From: Variovorax sp. WDL1
GTDB lineage: Bacteria; Pseudomonadota; Gammaproteobacteria; Burkholderiales; Burkholderiaceae_C
Reading direction: 5' to 3'
NCBI RefSeq assembly: GCF_001541225.1
Contig: NZ_LMTS01000118.1
Location: forward strand, 1-64,000
Length of the DNA stretch: 64,000 bases
A program made the position numbers and the translations under genes. Each line of letters starts with the position of its first letter. The stretch's first letter is position 1. A model generated the notes under the pieces. That model did not search any database. It was given only the letters and a program-made list of their open reading frames with translations, and was not told the DNA's origin. Of this stretch, positions 42,138 through 53,453 are shown in pieces.

Positions 42138-42901
42138 AGCGCTCGTCGAACACCAAACGCGCGCTACGCCATGCGGGCGTCTTGCTGTCGTGCACGATGT
42201 TGCCGCTCGCCGAGGCCCAGACACTTCCCCCGCCCATCGAGGACAGCCCGATCCGCAGTTACTTCTTGTTCGACCAATTCGAGCACACTACGGCGCGTTT
42301 CGCCGGCGGCGGCAAAGGCAGCGATGCGCTGCGCTTCAATACGCTGGGGTGGATCGGCGGAGACTACAACCGGCTTTGGATCTACACCGAAGGCACGAAG
42401 CCCTACAACGGCAAGATGGAGGATTTGGATGTACAGCTGCTCTACGGTCGCCTGGTTGCCCCCTTCTGGGATCTGCAAGCGGGGGTGCGCTACTTCAAGC
42501 CAAGATCGGATGGCCCATCGAGAACCTACGCAGTCTTCGGAGTGCAGGGGCTCGCACCTTATCGGTTCGGGGTTCAGGCGGCGGCCTTCGTCAGTGAACG
42601 CGGCGAGGTATCCGGTCGGGCTGAACTCGAGTATGAACTCCTGCTGACCCAGCGCTGGATCTTGCAGCCTCGCTTCGCAACCAATATCGCAGTTCAGGAA
42701 GTGAGAGAAATGGGCATCGGGCGCGGCGTGAACGACGTTGAACTCGGGCTGCGCCTGCGCTATGAGATCAAGCGCGAGTTTGCCCCTTATATCGGTGTGT
42801 CCTGGCAGAAACGCTTCGGCGGCGCGGCGAAGTTCGCACGGGAACGGGGTGAAGACGTGAGCGGATGGCGCGTGGTCGCGGGCGTTCGGGTGTGGTTCTA
42901 G
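42134..42901 (+). CDS. copB: CopB/PcoB outer-membrane copper-resistance protein
   Basis: The 255-residue protein has a signal peptide (RHAGVLLSCTMLPLAEAQ). The PcoB beta-barrel domain shows FDQFEHTTARFAGGGKG, RLWIYTEGTKPYNGKMED, QLLYGRLVAPFWDLQAGVRY, AELEYELLLTQRWILQPR and the final WRVVAGVRVWF with terminal aromatic residue expected of an outer-membrane barrel. The long Met-rich N-terminal region of classical PcoB is absent, so this is the short form. It overlaps copA by ATGA. Confidence 0.92.
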   Translation: MKRSSNTKRALRHAGVLLSCTMLPLAEAQTLPPPIEDSPIRSYFLFDQFEHTTARFAGGGKGSDALRFNTLGWIGGDYNRLWIYTEGTKPYNGKMEDLDVQLLYGRLVAPFWDLQAGVRYFKPRSDGPSRTYAVFGVQGLAPYRFGVQAAAFVSERGEVSGRAELEYELLLTQRWILQPRFATNIAVQEVREMGIGRGVNDVELGLRLRYEIKREFAPYIGVSWQKRFGGAAKFARERGEDVSGWRVVAGVRVWF

Positions 42902-43021
42902 AACACCATCGGACTTGACAGCAAGCAAGGAAAGTTGATCGAGGAAGATAGGCTCGAATCCCATGTCAGTCTTGCATTCAGCCCGCGCCGATTTGGTTGA
43001 TTGCAACCGGATGAGGTGCGC

Positions 43022-46000
43022 ATGAGGCGCGACGCAGAAAAGGACCGAGTAACGCGCCGCGCATTCCGCCGAAGCTCCAGTTTGGTTGTTTGTTTGCTTG
43101 GCTCACTTATGAATAGCGTTAATCGGAATGCGCCGTTACGGATTGCAGGCGGCCAGGACACGCTGGTACCGCAAGTGCAGTTGCTGTCGAACGGCAGCTA
43201 CCACGTGATGCTCACGAGCGCCGGAGGCGGCTACAGTCGCTGGAAGAACCTCGCGGTCACGCGCTGGCGCGAAGACGCTACCTGTGACAACTGGGGCGCC
43301 TTTTGCTACATCGGCGATGTTACCAACGGGGATGTCTGGTCGACCACCCATCAGCCGACACTGCGGCGAGCGGACACCTACGAGGTGGCGTTCGCGCCGG
43401 GGCATGCGGTCTTCGACCGCAGCGACCACGCCGTCCGGACGCAGACCGAGATCGCCGTCGCGCCGGAAGATGACGTCGAATTGCGCCGGGTCCGCGTCAC
43501 CAACGGCTCTTCAATACGCACGGTGCTCGAAATCACGAGTTACGCCGAGATCGTGCTCGCACCGCCTGCCGCCGACGCGGCACATCCGGCGTTCAGCAAA
43601 CTGTTCGTTGAAAGCGAAATCCTGCGCGAGCGCCAGGCGATCCTGTGCACCCGCCGTCCGCGCGCTCCCGACGAGCCGACGCCGTGGATGTTTCACCTTC
43701 TGACCGCGCCCGAGCCGGCACGGGGAGAAGTTTCTTACGAGACGGACCGCATGCGTTTCATCGGTCGTGGCCGCAGCACGGCCGATCCGCAGGCGTTGGA
43801 TGACGACATGGCATTGTCGGGGAGCGCGGGCGCCGTGCTCGATGCGGTGGTCGCGATCCGCTGTCGCATCGCGCTCTATCCCGGCCAAGCGGCCAGCGTC
43901 GATTTGATCACCGGCATCGGCCCGACGCGTGAGAAGTGCCTTGGACTGGTCGCGAAATATCAGCATCGGCAGATGGCGGATCGCGTGCTCGCCGCGGCGC
44001 CGGCGCAGGGCCAGGCGGTGCTGAGCCGGCTGCATGCCAGCGAAACCGATGCGCGACTCTATGCGCGCTTAGCCGGTTCCGTCATCTACGCCAACGCTTC
44101 GCTGCGCGCCCCGCCGAGCATTCTCGGCCAGAACCGTGAGGGCCAGTCCGCCCTGTGGGGCTACGCGATTTCCGGCGATCTGCCGATCGTGCTGCTGCGC
44201 ATCTCAGACCCAGCGAACATCGATCTGGCGCGCCAACTCGCACAGGCCCACGCGTACTGGCGCCTGCACGGATTGGCTGTGGATCTCGTGATCCTCTGCG
44301 AGGGGGAAGCTAGTGACCAGCCCGCCCTGCACGAACAAATCACGAAGCTGATCGCTGCTGGCGGCGACGCCGGCCGCATTGATCAGCCCGGCGGGTTCTT
44401 CGTGCGCCCCGCCGACAAGATGCCCGAAGGGGACTGCGTTCTTCTGCGAACGGTTGCCCGCGTCGTCATCAGCGACGCCGACGGGCCGCTGGCGCAGCAG
44501 CTCGAACGGCGCTGCGCAACGCCGATTTCGAGCCCCCCGTCGGCCACCGCGCGTCGCGGTGCCCGCGCAACCCGGGCACCCACCAAGCTGCCGGACGAGC
44601 CAGCTGAGCGCGACCTGCTCTTCTACAACGGGATGGGCGGCTTCACTCCGGATGGACGCGAGTACGTCATCACAACCCGGCCCGGACAGATGACGCCTGC
44701 GCCGTGGGTGAACGTGCTGGCGAATCCGTCGTTCGGCACCCTGGTCTCGGAGAGCGGCAGCGCCACTACCTGGAGCGAGAACGCGCACGAATTCCGTCGC
44801 ACGCCGTGGTCGAACGACCCGGTCGGCGATGCAAACACCGAGGCGTATTACATCCGCGACGAGGCCAGCGGCCACTACTGGTCGCCCACGCTGTTGCCGA
44901 GGGGCGGCGCAGCGCCGTATGTGACACGGCACGGCTTCGGCTACAGCGTGTTCGAGCACGACGAGAACAGCATCGACTCCGAACTCGTCGTCTACGTGGC
45001 AAAGGATGAGCCGGTCAAGTTCGCGGTGTTGACGCTGCGCAATCGGTCGGGCCGCGCACGCTGGCTTTCCGTCACCGGCTACCTGGAATGGGTGCTCGGC
45101 GACGAGGCCACAAAAACGCGACTGCACGTGAGCACCGAAGCTGATGTGGGCAGCGGCGCACTGTTCGCGCGCAATCCTTACAACACGCAATTCGCCGGGC
45201 GCGCCGCCTTTTTCGTGGCCGACGATGTAGCGGGCTGGAGCTTTTGCGGCGATCGCGCAGAATTCCTCGGACGCAATGGAACGCTACGCGATCCCGCCGC
45301 GATGTCGCAAGTGCAGCTTTCCGGCACCGTCGGTGCCGCGCTCGATCCGTGCGCTGCGATCCGGATCCCATTCGAGTTGGCCGATGGGCAGACGCGCGAG
45401 ATCGCTTTCCGCCTCGGCGCCGGAGCCAGCATCGAGGAGGCACGTCGACTCGTGCAGCGCTGGCAGGGGTCGTCGGCGGCGCATGAAGCACTCGCTGCTG
45501 TGAAGAAGCACTGGCAACACACGCTCGGCGCGGTGCAGGTTGAAACGCCGAACCGCTCTCTCGACATACTGACCAACGGTTGGCTCGTGTACCAGATCCT
45601 CGCGTGCCGGATGTGGGCGCGCACCGCGTTCTACCAATCGAGCGGCGCGTTCGGTTTCCGCGATCAACTGCAGGACGCGATGGCACTTGTCCACGCCACC
45701 CCGGAGCTGGTGCGCGAGCACCTGCTGCATTGCGCGTCGCGCCAGTTTCCCGAAGGCGATGTCCAGCACTGGTGGCACCCACCTTCGGGAAGCGGCGTGC
45801 GCACGCGTTGTTCGGACGACTACCTGTGGCTGCCCCTGGCGACGTGTCGCTACGTCGGGGCCACCGGCGACGCGCTAGTGCTCGATGAGCCGGTCCATTT
45901 CCTGGACGGCCGAGCCCTCAAGGACGAGGAAGAGTCGGCCTACGATCTTCCCAGGCGGTCCGACCAAGTGGCTAGCCTGTACGACCACTGCGTGCGCGCG

Positions 46001-47026
46001 GTCGAGCACGGTCTGCGTTGTGGAACTCACGGCTTGCCGCTGATGGGTTCGGGCGACTGGAACGAAGGCATGAACCTCGTCGGCGCCGGCGGCAAGGGCG
46101 AGAGCGTCTGGCTCGGCTTCTTTCTGTATGCCGTGCTGGCGCAATTCGGCGAACTCGCGCGGGGCCGCGGCGATGCGCCGTTCGCCGAACGCTGCGGGGG
46201 CGAATCGATCCGGCTGCGCGACGCCATCGAACAACACGCTTGGGATGGCGCCTGGTACCGCCGCGCCTGGTTCGACGACGGCTCGCCGCTGGGTACCGCG
46301 GAAAGCGCCGAATGCCGGATCGATTCGATCGCGCAGAGCTGGGCGGTGTTGTCCGGAGCGGGCAATGCGCAGCGCGCTCGCGAGGCCATGAATGCTGTCG
46401 ATACGCAACTCGTCCGCCGGGACGCCGCGCTGATCCGATTGCTCGATCCGCCTTTCGACCACTCCGAACCCAGCCCGGGCTACATACAAGGGTACGTGCG
46501 AGGGGTGCGCGAAAATGGCGGGCAGTACACACACGCTGCGGTCTGGGCAGCGATGGCATTCGCGGCACTCGGCGATGCCAAGCGCGCGTGGGAACTGTTC
46601 AGCCTGCTCGATCCAGTCAATCACACGAATTCGCCCGATTCGATCGCGGTCTACAAGACGGAGCCTTACGTGCTGGCAGGCGACGTCTATGCGCTCGCGC
46701 CGCACACCGGCCGCGGCGGCTGGGCGTGGTACACGGGCTCGGCCGGCTGGATGTACCGGTTCATCCTGGAGTCCCTGCTGGGCTTGAGGCTCGACGCCGA
46801 CAAACTGCATGTTTCCCCGTGCCTGCCCGCCGACTGGAATTCATTCCAGGTCCATTACCGTTATCGGCAGACCATCTACCACATCACAGTGCTGCAAACG
46901 TCCGCTGCGAATGGCGAGCCGAGGCTGACGGTCGATGGCGTTCTGCTGCCCGGCCAAGCCATCCCTCTGGTTGACGATCGCCGGGAACACTTGGTCGAGG
47001 TGCGAATACCACCTGCACAAGGTTGA
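43022..47026 (+). CDS. GH94-type protein equivalent to the C-terminal part of cyclic beta-1,2-glucan synthase (NdvB)
   Basis: The 1334-residue protein contains the two GH94/glycosyltransferase-36-like repeats found at the C-terminus of NdvB. The first has [39 protein letters not shown], and the second [15 protein letters not shown] and [15 protein letters not shown]. The catalytic (alpha/alpha)6 barrel shows [53 protein letters not shown] and [20 protein letters not shown]. The family phosphorolyses or trims beta-1,2-glucan. The GT84 membrane synthase part is absent. GTG/ATG choices: 43022 has GAGGTG upstream, 43109 is an alternative. Confidence 0.88.
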   Translation: MRRDAEKDRVTRRAFRRSSSLVVCLLGSLMNSVNRNAPLRIAGGQDTLVPQVQLLSNGSYHVMLTSAGGGYSRWKNLAVTRWREDATCDNWGAFCYIGDVTNGDVWSTTHQPTLRRADTYEVAFAPGHAVFDRSDHAVRTQTEIAVAPEDDVELRRVRVTNGSSIRTVLEITSYAEIVLAPPAADAAHPAFSKLFVESEILRERQAILCTRRPRAPDEPTPWMFHLLTAPEPARGEVSYETDRMRFIGRGRSTADPQALDDDMALSGSAGAVLDAVVAIRCRIALYPGQAASVDLITGIGPTREKCLGLVAKYQHRQMADRVLAAAPAQGQAVLSRLHASETDARLYARLAGSVIYANASLRAPPSILGQNREGQSALWGYAISGDLPIVLLRISDPANIDLARQLAQAHAYWRLHGLAVDLVILCEGEASDQPALHEQITKLIAAGGDAGRIDQPGGFFVRPADKMPEGDCVLLRTVARVVISDADGPLAQQLERRCATPISSPPSATARRGARATRAPTKLPDEPAERDLLFYNGMGGFTPDGREYVITTRPGQMTPAPWVNVLANPSFGTLVSESGSATTWSENAHEFRRTPWSNDPVGDANTEAYYIRDEASGHYWSPTLLPRGGAAPYVTRHGFGYSVFEHDENSIDSELVVYVAKDEPVKFAVLTLRNRSGRARWLSVTGYLEWVLGDEATKTRLHVSTEADVGSGALFARNPYNTQFAGRAAFFVADDVAGWSFCGDRAEFLGRNGTLRDPAAMSQVQLSGTVGAALDPCAAIRIPFELADGQTREIAFRLGAGASIEEARRLVQRWQGSSAAHEALAAVKKHWQHTLGAVQVETPNRSLDILTNGWLVYQILACRMWARTAFYQSSGAFGFRDQLQDAMALVHATPELVREHLLHCASRQFPEGDVQHWWHPPSGSGVRTRCSDDYLWLPLATCRYVGATGDALVLDEPVHFLDGRALKDEEESAYDLPRRSDQVASLYDHCVRAVEHGLRCGTHGLPLMGSGDWNEGMNLVGAGGKGESVWLGFFLYAVLAQFGELARGRGDAPFAERCGGESIRLRDAIEQHAWDGAWYRRAWFDDGSPLGTAESAECRIDSIAQSWAVLSGAGNAQRAREAMNAVDTQLVRRDAALIRLLDPPFDHSEPSPGYIQGYVRGVRENGGQYTHAAVWAAMAFAALGDAKRAWELFSLLDPVNHTNSPDSIAVYKTEPYVLAGDVYALAPHTGRGGWAWYTGSAGWMYRFILESLLGLRLDADKLHVSPCLPADWNSFQVHYRYRQTIYHITVLQTSAANGEPRLTVDGVLLPGQAIPLVDDRREHLVEVRIPPAQG

Positions 47027-47081
47027 CGCCGCTCGAACACCCGCGGCCCGAAGGACTGGACTGAAAGACTGGAGCATCGCA

Positions 47082-48116
47082 ATGCAGATCGGCATGATCG
47101 GACTCGGACGCATGGGAGCCAACATGACACGCCGGCTGATGCGCGCAGGCCATGACTGCGTCGTTTACGCCGCGCACCCCGCCAGCGTCGAGCGGCTCAC
47201 CGCGCAGGGCGCCACCGGCTCGGCGTCGCTGCAGCAGTTGGTCACGATGCTGTCGCGGCCGCGGGCGATCTGGTTGATGGTGCCGGCGGCGGTCGTCGAC
47301 CAGACGATTGGCGATCTCTTGCCGCTTCTCGACGCCGGCGACATCGTCGTCGACGGCGGCAATTCCTATTACCGTGACGACATTCGGCGCGGCGCCGAGT
47401 TGCGGGCATCCGGCATCCACTACCTCGATGTCGGAACAAGCGGCGGCGTCGCCGGCCTCGATCGCGGTTACTGCCTGATGATCGGCGGCGAGGACGCGGT
47501 CGTGCAGCACCTGGCGCCGGTGTTCGCGACACTGGCCCCCGGCGTCGGTGCCGCCGCACCGACGCCGGGCCGCAGCCGCAACGGCAGCAGCGCGGAACAG
47601 GGCTATCTGCACTGCGGTCCGCACGGCGCCGGCCACTTTGTCAAGATGGTGCACAACGGCATCGAGTACGGGGTCATGGCGGCATACGCCGAAGGGCTGA
47701 GCATCCTGCGCAACGCCAATGTCGGCAAGCGCGCAGGCGCCGTCGATGCAGAGACGACGCCGCTGCGCAACCCCGAGCTGTACCAGTACGAAATGGACTT
47801 GCCCGAGATCGCCGAGGTCTGGCGGCGCGGCAGCGTGATCGGCTCGTGGCTGCTCGACTTGACCGCCACCGCGCTCGCCGCCGATCCTGTGCTCGCGGGC
47901 TTCCACGGCCGCGTCTCCGATTCCGGCGAAGGACGCTGGACGATCCAGGCAGCCATCGACGAAGCGGTGCCGGCGCCGGTGCTGAGCGCCGCGCTGTATG
48001 CCCGTTTCAGTTCGCGCGGAGAATCGGACTTCGCCAACCGCGTGCTGTCGGCGATGCGGCGACAATTCGGCGGCCATGTCGAAAAGGCCGCCGGCGAACC
48101 GAAGGCGGAGGCTTAG
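47082..48116 (+). CDS. gnd: 6-phosphogluconate dehydrogenase, decarboxylating (second copy)
   Basis: The 344-residue protein has [61 protein letters not shown] and [30 protein letters not shown], matching the short Gnd class. It differs from the minus-strand gnd (21214) by short insertions, for example [20 protein letters not shown], so it is a paralogue from another lineage or an old duplication. It precedes zwf by 82 bases. Confidence 0.95.
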   Translation: MQIGMIGLGRMGANMTRRLMRAGHDCVVYAAHPASVERLTAQGATGSASLQQLVTMLSRPRAIWLMVPAAVVDQTIGDLLPLLDAGDIVVDGGNSYYRDDIRRGAELRASGIHYLDVGTSGGVAGLDRGYCLMIGGEDAVVQHLAPVFATLAPGVGAAAPTPGRSRNGSSAEQGYLHCGPHGAGHFVKMVHNGIEYGVMAAYAEGLSILRNANVGKRAGAVDAETTPLRNPELYQYEMDLPEIAEVWRRGSVIGSWLLDLTATALAADPVLAGFHGRVSDSGEGRWTIQAAIDEAVPAPVLSAALYARFSSRGESDFANRVLSAMRRQFGGHVEKAAGEPKAEA

Positions 48117-48198
48117 GTGAAAAGGCCGCCACGCTCTCTTCGTTCGCTGCCCCCGAGAGGTCGCTCAATGCCCTTCGGGCGGCCGTGCGGGCACTGAA

Positions 48199-49605
48199 AT
48201 GCACGACGACCCTGCCCGAGCCATTGCGCCGTCCGACGCGCTGGTGCTGTTCGGCGTCACCGGAGACCTGGCCTACAAGAAGATTTTTCCGGCGCTCTAC
48301 GCGACGTGCAAGCGCTGCGCGCTGAAGGTGCCGGTGATCGGCGTCGCCTCGTCGGCTTGGAGCATCGAGCAACTGCGCGCACGGGCAAAGGAAAGCGTCG
48401 AGAGCACCGCTGTCGCGGACGACCCGATCGCGCTCGACCGGTTGCTGTCCGTGCTGCACTACGTGGGCGGCGATTACAACGATGCCGGCACGTTCGAAGC
48501 GCTCAAGCAGGCCCTCGGCGGAGCAAGGCGCCCGGCGCACTACCTCGCCATTCCGCCAGCGCTGTTTCCGACCGTCATCAGGGGACTTGGCACGGCGGGC
48601 CTGGCCGCGCAGGCGCGTGTCATCGTCGAGAAGCCGTTCGGCCGCGACCTCGCGTCGGCGCGCGAGCTCAACCGCGTCGCGCTCGAAGTGTTTGCCGACA
48701 ACGCGATCTTCCGCATCGATCACTTTCTCGGCAAGGAAGCGGTCATGAACATCCTCTACTTCCGCTTCGCCAATTCGTTCCTCGAACCGATCTGGAACCG
48801 CAACTGCGTGGCGAGCGTGCAGATCACGCTGGCCGAAGAGTTCGGCGTGCAGGGCCGCGGTGCCTTCTACGAGAGCGCTGGCTGCCTGCGCGACGTGGTG
48901 CAAAACCACCTGTTCCAGATCGTCGCGCTGCTCGCGATGGAACCGCCGGCGCGGCGCGGCTTTGCGGCCGTGCATGCCGGGAAGGCCAATGTCTTCCAAG
49001 CGATGCGGCCGCTGCACCCAGCCGATATCGTGCGTGGCCAGTACACCGGCTATCGCAAAGAGCCGCGGGTCGCGAAGGACTCGGATGTCGAGACCTACGC
49101 CGCGCTGCGGCTGCACATCGACTCCTGGCGCTGGGAAGGCGTGCCGTGGTACCTGCGCTCGGGGAAGTGTCTGCCCGAGACGGCGTGCGAGGTGCTGGTG
49201 CGGCTCAAGCCGCCGCCGCAGCGGTTGTTCGCGGACTCGGTGGCGACGAGCGCGGACGCCAACTATCTGCGCTTCCACCTTTCGCCGCGTTCGACCATCG
49301 CGCTGGCCGCCCGCGTCAAGCGCGCCGGCAAGGGGTTTGTCGGCGACCAGCAGGAGCTTTGTCTGGTGGAAGAGGAAGCCAGTGAAGAGGCCCCTTACGA
49401 GAGGCTGCTCGGCGATGCGATGGCCGGCGACAACGCGCTGTTCGCCCGCGAAGACGCGGTCGAGGCGGCCTGGACTGTTGTCGAGCCGGTGCTCGCCGAG
49501 CATCCCCGCGCCACCTCCTACCCGCCCGGCAGTTGGGGTCCGCCCGAGGCGGACCGCCTGATCGCGGCCGATGGTGGCTGGCGCAACCCCGAAGCGGCGA
49601 GGTGA
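48199..49605 (+). CDS. zwf: Glucose-6-phosphate 1-dehydrogenase
   Basis: The 468-residue protein has the dinucleotide loop [17 protein letters not shown], the [13 protein letters not shown] (EKPxGxD) segment, the active-site signature [13 protein letters not shown], and [18 protein letters not shown]. It converts glucose-6-phosphate to 6-phosphogluconolactone, feeding gnd directly upstream. Slightly shorter than typical (about 490). Its last bases precede the GH15 start by four. Confidence 0.95.
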   Translation: MHDDPARAIAPSDALVLFGVTGDLAYKKIFPALYATCKRCALKVPVIGVASSAWSIEQLRARAKESVESTAVADDPIALDRLLSVLHYVGGDYNDAGTFEALKQALGGARRPAHYLAIPPALFPTVIRGLGTAGLAAQARVIVEKPFGRDLASARELNRVALEVFADNAIFRIDHFLGKEAVMNILYFRFANSFLEPIWNRNCVASVQITLAEEFGVQGRGAFYESAGCLRDVVQNHLFQIVALLAMEPPARRGFAAVHAGKANVFQAMRPLHPADIVRGQYTGYRKEPRVAKDSDVETYAALRLHIDSWRWEGVPWYLRSGKCLPETACEVLVRLKPPPQRLFADSVATSADANYLRFHLSPRSTIALAARVKRAGKGFVGDQQELCLVEEEASEEAPYERLLGDAMAGDNALFAREDAVEAAWTVVEPVLAEHPRATSYPPGSWGPPEADRLIAADGGWRNPEAAR

Positions 49606-49609
49606 CGCG

Positions 49610-51433
49610 ATGCCGCTGCCCATCGAAGACTACGCGCTGATTGGCGACTGCCATACCGCCGCTCTGGTCGGCCGCGACGGCTCAATCGACTGGCTGTGTA
49701 TACCGCGTTTCGATTCGGGAGCCTGTTTCCCGGCCTTGCTGGGCGGCCCCGACCATGGGCGCTGGCTGATCGCGCCGTGTCAGGGCGTGCGCACGGTGCG
49801 GCGCCGCTACCGCGACGGCACGCTGATCCTGGAAACAGAGTTCGAGACCGACGAGGGCGCGGTGCGCGTCATCGACAGCATGCCGCTGTCGAACGAGCGC
49901 TGGGACATCGTACGCATTGTCGAGGGCCTGAGCGGGCGCGTGCGCATGCGCACCGAACTCGTAATTCGCTTCGACTATGGTTCGATCGTGCCGTGGGTGC
50001 ACAAGGCGCACGGCACGGTGCTCGCGACCGCCGGGCCGGACACGCTGGAACTGCACACCCCGGTGCGCACGCATGGCGAGCAGATGAAGACCGTGGCCCG
50101 GTTCGAAGTCGGCGCCGGCGAACGCGTCCCGTTCGTGCTCAACTACCGCCCTTCGCACGAACCGATGCAGCCAGCGATCGACCCCGAGCAGACCTTGCTG
50201 GAGACGCAGCGCGAATGGCTCGAATGGTCGCAGCGCGGCAGCTATCAGGGTCGCTGGCGCTCCGAGGTGCTGCGCTCGCTGATCACGCTGAAGGCGCTGA
50301 CCTACACGCCCACCGGCGGCATCGTCGCCGCGCCCACCACCTCGCTGCCCGAACAGGCCGGCGGCGTGCGCAATTGGGACTACCGCTACTGCTGGCTGCG
50401 CGACGCGACCTTCACGCTCAACGCGCTGCTGCTCGCTGGCTACACCGGCGAGGCGGTCGCCTGGCGCGAGTGGCTGCTGCGCGCCGTTGCCGGCAGCCCG
50501 GCGGACCTGCAGATGCTCTACAGCGTGACCGGCGAGCGCCGTCTCGACGAAGTCGAACTCGGCTGGCTGCCCGGCTATGGTGGCGCCGCGCCGGTGCGCG
50601 TCGGCAACGCGGCGGCCAGGCAGTTCCAGCTCGACGTCTACGGCGAAGTGATGGACACGCTGCACCTGGCGCGTGCCGCCGGCCTCGCCACCGAGCCGCA
50701 TGTCTGGCGGATCCAGCGGGCGCTGCTCGACTTTCTCGACACGCACTGGCGCGAGCCCGACGAAGGCATCTGGGAAATTCGCGGGCCACGGCGGCACTTC
50801 ACGCATTCGAAGGTGATGGCCTGGGTCGCGTTCGACCGCGCCGTCAAGGCGGTCGAACATTTCGGGCTGGACGGGCCGATCGATGCGTGGCGACGCACGC
50901 GCGACGCGATCCACGCGCAGGTCTGCGACGCCGGCTTCGATGCCCGGCGCAACAGCTTCGTGCAGTACTACGGCGCATCCGCCCTCGACGCCAGCTTGCT
51001 ACTGATCCCGCTGGTCGGTTTCCTGCCGCCCGACGATGCGCGGGTACGTGCGACGGTGGACGCCATCCAGCGCGAACTGATGGCCGGCGGCCTGGTGCTG
51101 CGCTACGCGACTGCCACCGGTGTCGACAACCTGCCGCCCGGCGAAGGCGCCTTCCTGCCATGCTCGTTCTGGCTCGCCGACAGCTTGGCGCTGACCGGCC
51201 GGCGCGACGAAGCCGAGGCGCTGTTCGAACGGCTGCTCACGTTGCGCAACGACGTCGGCCTGCTGTCGGAAGAATTCGACCCGCACACCGGCCGGATGCT
51301 GGGCAACTTTCCGCAGGCGCTGACCCACATGGCGCTGGTCAACACCGCCCGGCTGCTGTCGCTGCCGCAGCACCGGATCAAGCACTCGTGCATGCGAGGC
51401 GAGCGACCTGCGGCGGTCGCGCAGACGTCATGA
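49610..51433 (+). CDS. GH15 glucoamylase/trehalase-like protein (second copy)
   Basis: The 607-residue protein starts MPLPIEDYALIGDCHTAALV. It shows the same landmarks as the minus-strand copy: WLCIPRFDSGACFPALLGG, VRNWDYRYCWLRDATFTLNA, HSKVMAWVAFDRA, GEGAFLPCSFWLAD, LGNFPQALTHMALVNTA. Cytosolic bacterial GH15 proteins of this kind act on short alpha-glucans or trehalose. Unlike the other copy it is not fused to gluconokinase. Its stop overlaps the glucokinase remnant start (ATGA). Confidence 0.92.
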   Translation: MPLPIEDYALIGDCHTAALVGRDGSIDWLCIPRFDSGACFPALLGGPDHGRWLIAPCQGVRTVRRRYRDGTLILETEFETDEGAVRVIDSMPLSNERWDIVRIVEGLSGRVRMRTELVIRFDYGSIVPWVHKAHGTVLATAGPDTLELHTPVRTHGEQMKTVARFEVGAGERVPFVLNYRPSHEPMQPAIDPEQTLLETQREWLEWSQRGSYQGRWRSEVLRSLITLKALTYTPTGGIVAAPTTSLPEQAGGVRNWDYRYCWLRDATFTLNALLLAGYTGEAVAWREWLLRAVAGSPADLQMLYSVTGERRLDEVELGWLPGYGGAAPVRVGNAAARQFQLDVYGEVMDTLHLARAAGLATEPHVWRIQRALLDFLDTHWREPDEGIWEIRGPRRHFTHSKVMAWVAFDRAVKAVEHFGLDGPIDAWRRTRDAIHAQVCDAGFDARRNSFVQYYGASALDASLLLIPLVGFLPPDDARVRATVDAIQRELMAGGLVLRYATATGVDNLPPGEGAFLPCSFWLADSLALTGRRDEAEALFERLLTLRNDVGLLSEEFDPHTGRMLGNFPQALTHMALVNTARLLSLPQHRIKHSCMRGERPAAVAQTS

Positions 51434-51589
51434 AGCCGGCAGCGCGGCGAGCGCCTATGAAAGTCCTGGTGGTCGATATCGGCGGCTCCCATGTGAAGTG
51501 CCTTGCGAGCGGCGAGCGGAGCCCGCGCAAGTTCGCGTCGGGGCCGTTGCTCACGACCGACCTGATGGTCGAGGGGGTTCTGAAGCTGC
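51430..51589 (+). pseudogene. ppgK: N-terminal remnant of a ROK/polyphosphate glucokinase
   Basis: From ATG 51430 (or 51457) the frame reads MKVLVVDIGGSHVKCLASGE and then RKFASGPLLTTDLMVEGVLK, the phosphate-binding N-terminus of PpgK-like ROK glucokinases. After about 50 residues the rest is gone, and the frame runs without a stop into the following HAD gene, so a 311-residue fused reading is possible. The internal ATG 51646 with its own AGGAA shows where the HAD gene properly begins. Confidence 0.65.
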
Positions 51590-51645
51590 CCGAGGATCGG
51601 CACTTCGCCCCCCCGCCAGCGCTGCGCGCGGAAAGCGAGGAAGCC

Positions 51646-52365
51646 ATGAGCGCGCCCTGCGACCTGGTGTTTCTGTTCGACGTCGACAACACCCTACTCG
51701 ACAACGACCGCGTGGTCAGCGACCTCAGGCACCACTTGGAACAAGCGTTCGGCAGCGCGAGTGCGGATCGCTATTGGACGATCTTCGAGCAGTTGCGCAG
51801 CGAGCTCGGCTACGCCGATTACCTGGGTGCATTGCAGCGCTACCGCGTGCGCGAACTGAGCGATGCGATGAACGACCCGCGGCTGCTGCAGATGTCGACG
51901 TTTCTCATCGACTACCCATTCGCCGACCGGCTGTTTACAGGCGCGCTGCGCGCCATCGAGCACCTGCGGCGCTTCGGCCCGACGGTGATTCTGTCGGACG
52001 GCGATGTGGTGTTCCAGCCGCGCAAGGTTCAGCGCTCGGGGCTCTGGCAAGCCGTCGACGGCCGCGTGCTGATCTACATCCACAAGGAGCTGATGCTCGA
52101 CGCGGTGCAGCGGCACTATCCGGCGCGCCACTACGTGATGGTGGACGACAAACTGCGCATCCTCGCCGCGATGAAACAGACCCTGGGCCAGCGGCTGACG
52201 ACGGTATTCCCGCGCCAGGGACACTACGCCTTCGACCCGCACAGCATCGCAAGCTATCCCCCAGCCGACATCACGCTGGACCGCATCGGCGATCTGGCGG
52301 ACGTCGATGTACCGGCCTTGCTGGGGCAGCGCCCGGCCGGCGTCTCACTGCAGGAGAACTCATGA
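51646..52365 (+). CDS. HAD-superfamily hydrolase
   Basis: The 239-residue protein has HAD motif I VFLFDVDNTLLDND (Asp12, Asp14), motif II VILSDGD, a Lys in YIHKELMLDAV and an acidic motif near HYVMVDDKLRILAAMK. The cap region is helical. Substrate unknown; in this operon it is likely a sugar-phosphate or phosphoglycolate-type phosphatase. GAGGAAGCC precedes ATG 51646; an in-frame upstream extension includes the glucokinase remnant. It overlaps tal by ATGA. Confidence 0.82.
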   Translation: MSAPCDLVFLFDVDNTLLDNDRVVSDLRHHLEQAFGSASADRYWTIFEQLRSELGYADYLGALQRYRVRELSDAMNDPRLLQMSTFLIDYPFADRLFTGALRAIEHLRRFGPTVILSDGDVVFQPRKVQRSGLWQAVDGRVLIYIHKELMLDAVQRHYPARHYVMVDDKLRILAAMKQTLGQRLTTVFPRQGHYAFDPHSIASYPPADITLDRIGDLADVDVPALLGQRPAGVSLQENS

Positions 52366-53453
52366 ACGCGACACGACAGCTACACGACCTGGGCCAAAGC
52401 CTCTGGCTCGACACCATCACGCGCGGGCTGCTGACCAGCGGCACGCTGGCACGCTACATCGCCGACTTCGCGGTGACCGGGCTCACCTCGAACCCGACGA
52501 TCTTCGAGCAGGCGATCGGCAAGTCCGACTTCTACGATGAGGCGATCCGCCGCAAGGCGGGCGAAGGCGAGTCGGGCGAAGGCTTGTTCTTCGAACTCGC
52601 CCTCGAAGACCTGACGCGCGCGGCCGACCTGTTCCGGCCGGTGCACGACGCGACCGGCGGCGTTGACGGCTGGGTGTCGCTCGAGCTATCGCCGCTACTC
52701 GCCTACGACACCGCGGGCAGCATCCAGGCGGCGTCGCGGCTGCACGCGCGGGCCGGGCGGCCGAACCTGTTCATCAAGATTCCGGGCACGCCGCAAGGCA
52801 TTCCGGCGATCGAGGAATCGATCTTCGCCGGCGTACCGATCAATGTCACGCTGCTGTTCTCGCGCGCGCAATACGCAGCCGCAGCGGAAGCCTACATGCG
52901 CGGCATCGAGCACCGCATCGCGGCCGGTCGCGATCCGAAGATCGGCTCGGTTGCATCGCTGTTCGTCAGCCGCTGGGACGCGGCGGTGAACGACACGATC
53001 CCGGCGCACCTGCGCAGCCGCCTCGGCATTGCCGTCGCGATGCAGACCTATCGGGCCTACCGCGAACTGCTTGCGTCGCCGCGCTGGCAAAAACTGGCGG
53101 CAGCCGGGGCGCAAGCACAGCGACTGCTGTGGGGCAGCACTGGCACCAAGGATCCGGCGGCGAGGGACACCCTCTACCTAGAGGCGTTGGCCGCGCCCGA
53201 CACGATCAACACGATTCCGGAGAAGACGCTGCTCGCCTTCGCCGACCACGGCGAGGTGAAGCAGTCCTTGCCGGCGGACGGCGGCGATGCCGTAGCGGTG
53301 CTCGCCGAATGCCGGCGCGCAGGCATCGACGACGCTGCCCTGGCGGCGCGGCTGCAGCGCGAAGGGGCCGATGCCTTCAGCAAGTCCTGGCACCAACTGC
53401 TGCAACGCATTGCCGCCAAGACCGATGCGCTCACCCAAGCCAGTGCACCATGA
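52362..53453 (+). CDS. tal: Transaldolase (second copy)
   Basis: The 363-residue protein carries RQLHDLGQSLWLDTITR, VTGLTSNPTIFEQAIG, WVSLELSPLLAYDT, LFIKIPGTPQGIPAIEE (catalytic Lys), [26 protein letters not shown] and LLWGSTGTKDPAARDTLYLE. It is the same long class as the minus-strand copy. Its TGA overlaps the next small remnant frame, and tkt follows closely, so the two enzymes are co-transcribed. Confidence 0.95.
   Translation: MNATRQLHDLGQSLWLDTITRGLLTSGTLARYIADFAVTGLTSNPTIFEQAIGKSDFYDEAIRRKAGEGESGEGLFFELALEDLTRAADLFRPVHDATGGVDGWVSLELSPLLAYDTAGSIQAASRLHARAGRPNLFIKIPGTPQGIPAIEESIFAGVPINVTLLFSRAQYAAAAEAYMRGIEHRIAAGRDPKIGSVASLFVSRWDAAVNDTIPAHLRSRLGIAVAMQTYRAYRELLASPRWQKLAAAGAQAQRLLWGSTGTKDPAARDTLYLEALAAPDTINTIPEKTLLAFADHGEVKQSLPADGGDAVAVLAECRRAGIDDAALAARLQREGADAFSKSWHQLLQRIAAKTDALTQASAP

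Noticed and set aside
40674..42224. 516-codon minus-strand ORF with HRHAGHRVHLG-like repeats
   Set aside because: The repeats are the reverse reading of the Met-rich units of the multicopper oxidase.
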